From contig NZ_DJUR01000003.1 in the NCBI RefSeq assembly GCF_002440555.1, positions 90,362 through 119,929 of the forward strand: a stretch of DNA of 29,568 nucleotides. Reading direction: 5' to 3'. Below the pieces are notes generated by a model that was given only the letters and a program-made list of their open reading frames with translations, searched no databases and was not told the origin of the DNA. Shown here in pieces: positions 26,761-29,568 of the stretch; position 1 is the first letter of the stretch; each line of letters opens with the position of its first letter. The DNA comes from Aerococcus sp. UBA6277. GTDB lineage: Bacteria; Bacillota; Bacilli; Lactobacillales; Aerococcaceae. The translations under genes and the position numbers were made by a program.

Positions 26761-28026
26761 ATGACGACCATTATTGCATTTATATTTATATTTTCAGTTA
26801 TCGTGATTGTCCATGAATTTGGGCACTACTATTTTGCCAAGAAAGCGGGCATCTTAGTCCGCGAATTCTCTATCGGTATGGGACCGAAAATTTTTCATTT
26901 CGAAGCTGAAGAAACGACATACACGCTACGCATGTTGCCAATCGGCGGTTACGTCCGTATGGCTGGGTTAGAAGAAATGTCAGACACCCTAACTAAGGGC
27001 ATGCAAGTCGTCATTGAACAAGGTGAAGACGGCATTGTAGACACTATTTCGTTGGAAAATGAGGGCCAAAATTTTGCTGGCTTACCCTTAGAAGTATGGG
27101 CAGCCGACTTAGAAGAAGACATGTTCATTGAAGGTATTCCTTACGGTAGCGAAGAGAAAGTCCGTTACCAAGTGTCAAAAACAGCTAATATCGTTGAATC
27201 TGACGGAACAATCGTGAAAGTCGCGCCAATAGAACGTCAATTCCAATCTGCCAACATCTGGCAACGACTAATCGTTAATTTCGCTGGACCAATGAACAAC
27301 TTTATTCTAGGTGTTTTAGCTTTCATCCTACTAGCCTTCATGCAAGGCGGGGTTTGGTCAAACGAAGCTGAAATTGGTGCTGTTCAAGAAGACTCTGCAG
27401 CTCAAGCAGCAGGACTAGAGGCCGGTGACCAAATCGTGTCAATCGACGATCAAGCGGTCGAATCATTTGACGATATGCAAGCTATTGTCCAATCAAACCC
27501 AGACCAATCACTTACTTTTACCATCAACCGTGATGGTCAAGAACAAGAAGTTGCGGTGACACCACAAGCAACAGAGACTGAATCAGGTGAAACAATTGGA
27601 TTAATTGGGGCCCAAAGAGCGCAAGATACGTCATTTATGGCTAAAATCACTTTTGGTTTTACTAGCGCTTGGACCATGATTACAGGTATTTTCTCTATAA
27701 TTGGAAGTATGTTTATAACTGGCTTTGACATCAACAATTTTGGTGGGCCTGTTTACATGTACCAAACTACCTCGCAAGTCGTTTCCTTTGGGATGGCAGG
27801 TGTTATTTCCTGGTTAGCTTCTTTAAGTATTAACCTGGGAATTGTCAATTTACTACCCGTACCAGCTTTAGATGGTGGTAAAATAGTTTTGAACCTGATC
27901 GAATTGGTCCGAGGTAAACCACTACAAGCTAAAACAGAAGGTATGATCAATATTGTAGGTGCAGTGCTTGTCATTGTGCTAATGATTGCAGTTACTTGGA
28001 ATGATATTATGCGTATGTTTGGCTAA
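26761..28026 (+). CDS. rseP: RIP metalloprotease RseP/Eep (site-2 protease)
   Basis: This zinc metalloprotease cleaves substrates inside the membrane. In Gram-positive bacteria its known roles include cutting anti-sigma factors and, in enterococci (Eep), processing lipoprotein signal peptides into pheromones, so it may act after LspA (11274-11747). The 421-residue protein has HEFGH (H18, E19, H22) in the first membrane helix, a PDZ domain at about 200-275 (IGAVQEDSAAQAAGLEAGDQ), and the third zinc ligand in NLLPVPALDGGKI. A polar insert at about 60-150 follows the GGYVRMAG motif, as in other Lactobacillales homologues. TAAGGAG lies 6 bases before the ATG. In many relatives proS follows, but here a hairpin and polC come next. 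Confidence 0.95.
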   Translation: MTTIIAFIFIFSVIVIVHEFGHYYFAKKAGILVREFSIGMGPKIFHFEAEETTYTLRMLPIGGYVRMAGLEEMSDTLTKGMQVVIEQGEDGIVDTISLENEGQNFAGLPLEVWAADLEEDMFIEGIPYGSEEKVRYQVSKTANIVESDGTIVKVAPIERQFQSANIWQRLIVNFAGPMNNFILGVLAFILLAFMQGGVWSNEAEIGAVQEDSAAQAAGLEAGDQIVSIDDQAVESFDDMQAIVQSNPDQSLTFTINRDGQEQEVAVTPQATETESGETIGLIGAQRAQDTSFMAKITFGFTSAWTMITGIFSIIGSMFITGFDINNFGGPVYMYQTTSQVVSFGMAGVISWLASLSINLGIVNLLPVPALDGGKIVLNLIELVRGKPLQAKTEGMINIVGAVLVIVLMIAVTWNDIMRMFG

Positions 28027-28066
28027 ATAACCTATTGCATCAAATCAAATAAAAACAGTAAGTCAG

Positions 28067-28088
28067 AAGGCCATAGCGATGGCCTTTT
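28067..28088 (+). terminator. hairpin between rseP and polC
   Basis: An 8-bp perfect stem AAGGCCAT/ATGGCCTT with loop AGCG is followed by TT-G-TT. The T-tract is short, so it may be a weak terminator or allow readthrough into polC 28 bases later. Confidence 0.6.
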
Positions 28089-28116
28089 GTTATTAAACAG
28101 GAAAGGAAATAAGTCT

Positions 28117-29568
28117 ATGTCAGAATCAAAAGAAGCCCTATTTCAGGCCTTATTAGGACAAATTCATTGGACCGATGAAAACACGGCTATCCAAAATGGT
28201 TGGTTAGAAAATGTCGTGGTCCATACAAAATCACGGTTGTGGCAGTTTAAAATTGGCTTACCAACACGTATAGATGCCGCCACTTTTTTAACCTTTGAAG
28301 AACACTTGAAAAAGGGATTCGACCATGTTGGGGCAGTGGACTTTTCAATTGAGGTTGCTGACCAAAGCCAACCAGCAAATCAAGCTGTCCTAGACTACTG
28401 GCCAATCATTGTGAACCGATCTGGTATTTCAAACGGAATTGCCAAAGCCACTTTCCAAGGGCAATTACCCTCATTTGAAAATAACCGCTATTATATCCGC
28501 GTGGACAATCAACCATTAAAACAACTCATTCAAGAAAACTATCTTGAAGTCATCAAACAAAATTACCAAATGGTTGGATTTCCTAAGGTACCTTTTGAAA
28601 TTATTATCGATGAAGAAACGGCCAAAGATCGGCGTGATGTCTTTGTAGAAAGGGCCAATGAACTAGCTGAACAACAACAAGAAATGGCCAAAAAAGCAGC
28701 TGAAAAACAAAAAGAAATGGCTGCTACCGGTAATAACGGTCAAGCAATCAAAGTGGATAAAATTCAATTAGGAAAACATATCCCCGTTGACGACAAGTTA
28801 AGAGCCATGAATACCTACGTTGAAGAACAACGTTTTGTATCCATGGAAGGGGTTGTTTTCGATGTTGAAGTTAAAATATTAAAAACTGGCCGCCGCATTT
28901 TAAATGCCAAAATTTCGGATTATACATCAGCATTCTTAATTCAAATGTTCTCTAGAACGGATGAAGATATCGCCATTTTTGATGCCATACGCAAAGGCAT
29001 GTGGTTGCGGGTACGCGGTGATTTGCAAATGGATGACCGTTTTGCCCGTGACTTGGTCCTAAACGTTCGTGACTTAGAAGAAATTTCTAAGGCCAAACGA
29101 CAAGATAATGCCGATAAAAAACGGGTGGAATTACACGTCCACACCAATATGTCGATGTTGGATGCAACGAATTCAATTTCCGATTTCACCAACCAAGCCA
29201 AAGATTGGGGTCATACTGCTATTGCGGTCACTGATCATGCAACCCTGCAAGCTTATCCAGAGGCTTCAGGCGCTGCTAAATCTACTGGTTTGAAAATGAT
29301 TTACGGTGTTGAAGCGAATATCGTTGATGATGGCGTCCCCATCGTTTATAACCCTGACCACATTGAATTAAAAGAAGCGACTTACGTCGTATTTGACGTG
29401 GAGACCACAGGATTATCCGCAATTTACGACAATATTATTGAATTAGCGGCCGTTAAAATGCAGAACGGGAATGTAATTGATACTTTTGAAGAATTTATTA
29501 ATCCGGGGCGACCACTTTCAGCTACTATTATTGATTTAACAGGGATTACCGATGCCATGTTAGCCAAT
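28117..29568 (+). CDS. polC: DNA polymerase III PolC-type, 5' part (runs off the window)
   Basis: PolC is the main replicative polymerase of low-GC Gram-positive bacteria. The first 484 residues are present of an expected ~1440; the frame is open to the last base. Start ATG 28117 follows GAAAGGA (28101-28107). In order: an N-terminal domain (1 to ~180), a charged linker near 186-210 (AEQQQEMAKKAAEKQKEM), an OB-fold region (about 225-330), the start of the PHP domain with ELHVHTNMSMLDATNS (H340, H342), and the DnaQ-like 3'-5' exonuclease that splits the PHP domain, with VFDVETTGLS (D427, E429). The palm and finger domains lie beyond the window. Confidence 0.97.
   Translation, partial: MSESKEALFQALLGQIHWTDENTAIQNGWLENVVVHTKSRLWQFKIGLPTRIDAATFLTFEEHLKKGFDHVGAVDFSIEVADQSQPANQAVLDYWPIIVNRSGISNGIAKATFQGQLPSFENNRYYIRVDNQPLKQLIQENYLEVIKQNYQMVGFPKVPFEIIIDEETAKDRRDVFVERANELAEQQQEMAKKAAEKQKEMAATGNNGQAIKVDKIQLGKHIPVDDKLRAMNTYVEEQRFVSMEGVVFDVEVKILKTGRRILNAKISDYTSAFLIQMFSRTDEDIAIFDAIRKGMWLRVRGDLQMDDRFARDLVLNVRDLEEISKAKRQDNADKKRVELHVHTNMSMLDATNSISDFTNQAKDWGHTAIAVTDHATLQAYPEASGAAKSTGLKMIYGVEANIVDDGVPIVYNPDHIELKEATYVVFDVETTGLSAIYDNIIELAAVKMQNGNVIDTFEEFINPGRPLSATIIDLTGITDAMLAN

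Overview
The window looks like a housekeeping stretch of a chromosome from a low-GC Gram-positive bacterium of the order Lactobacillales. The evidence is the Firmicutes gene order rpsB-tsf-pyrH-frr-uppS-cdsA-rseP-polC with no dxr (so isoprenoids probably come from the mevalonate route), a RexAB/AddAB-type nuclease whose B subunit lacks the iron-sulfur cysteines, PolC, TrmK and YneF. An Aerococcaceae or Carnobacteriaceae-like organism is my best guess, but the genus cannot be fixed from this sequence alone. All genes lie on the + strand. I see no phage, transposase, CRISPR array or plasmid gene.

Layout. (1) 1-2.6 kb: the 3' end of trmK, a Nif3-family gene and pepT form one tight operon that ends in a clear terminator. 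(2) 2.66-10.23 kb: rexB and rexA (addB/addA) overlap by 11 bases. rexA carries an in-frame TAG at 9062-9064, just before helicase motif VI, so it is annotated as a broken gene although both halves are otherwise intact. (3) 10.24-10.44 kb: a stand-alone tRNA-Gly(UCC) with its own promoter and terminator. (4) 10.55-13.1 kb: rnhA (RNase HI with hybrid-binding domain), lspA, an rluD-type pseudouridine synthase and the small membrane protein YneF. (5) 13.2-18.0 kb: a translationally coupled set of two ABC-exporter half transporters, a PlsC-type acyltransferase and a half-length AI-2E/PerM-like membrane protein. The ABC pair is a strongly asymmetric heterodimer: one ATP site is degenerate at several motifs, the other is canonical. 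(6) 18.0-18.3 kb: an intergenic region with an unusual ~140-base nested palindrome. (7) 18.3-21.5 kb: a SWIM/SNF2 helicase. (8) 21.5-29.6 kb: rpsB, tsf, pyrH, frr, then uppS, cdsA, rseP and the 5' part of polC, covering translation, UMP synthesis, undecaprenyl and phospholipid precursors, intramembrane proteolysis and DNA replication.

The most unusual features are regulatory or degenerative rather than a new gene system. They are the nonsense codon in rexA, the Walker A Gly-to-Ser change in the first ABC subunit, hairpin-plus-T-tract elements at both the rpsB/tsf and tsf/pyrH junctions, a structured rpsB leader, and the large palindrome upstream of the SNF2 gene. I found no convincing previously undescribed multi-gene system.
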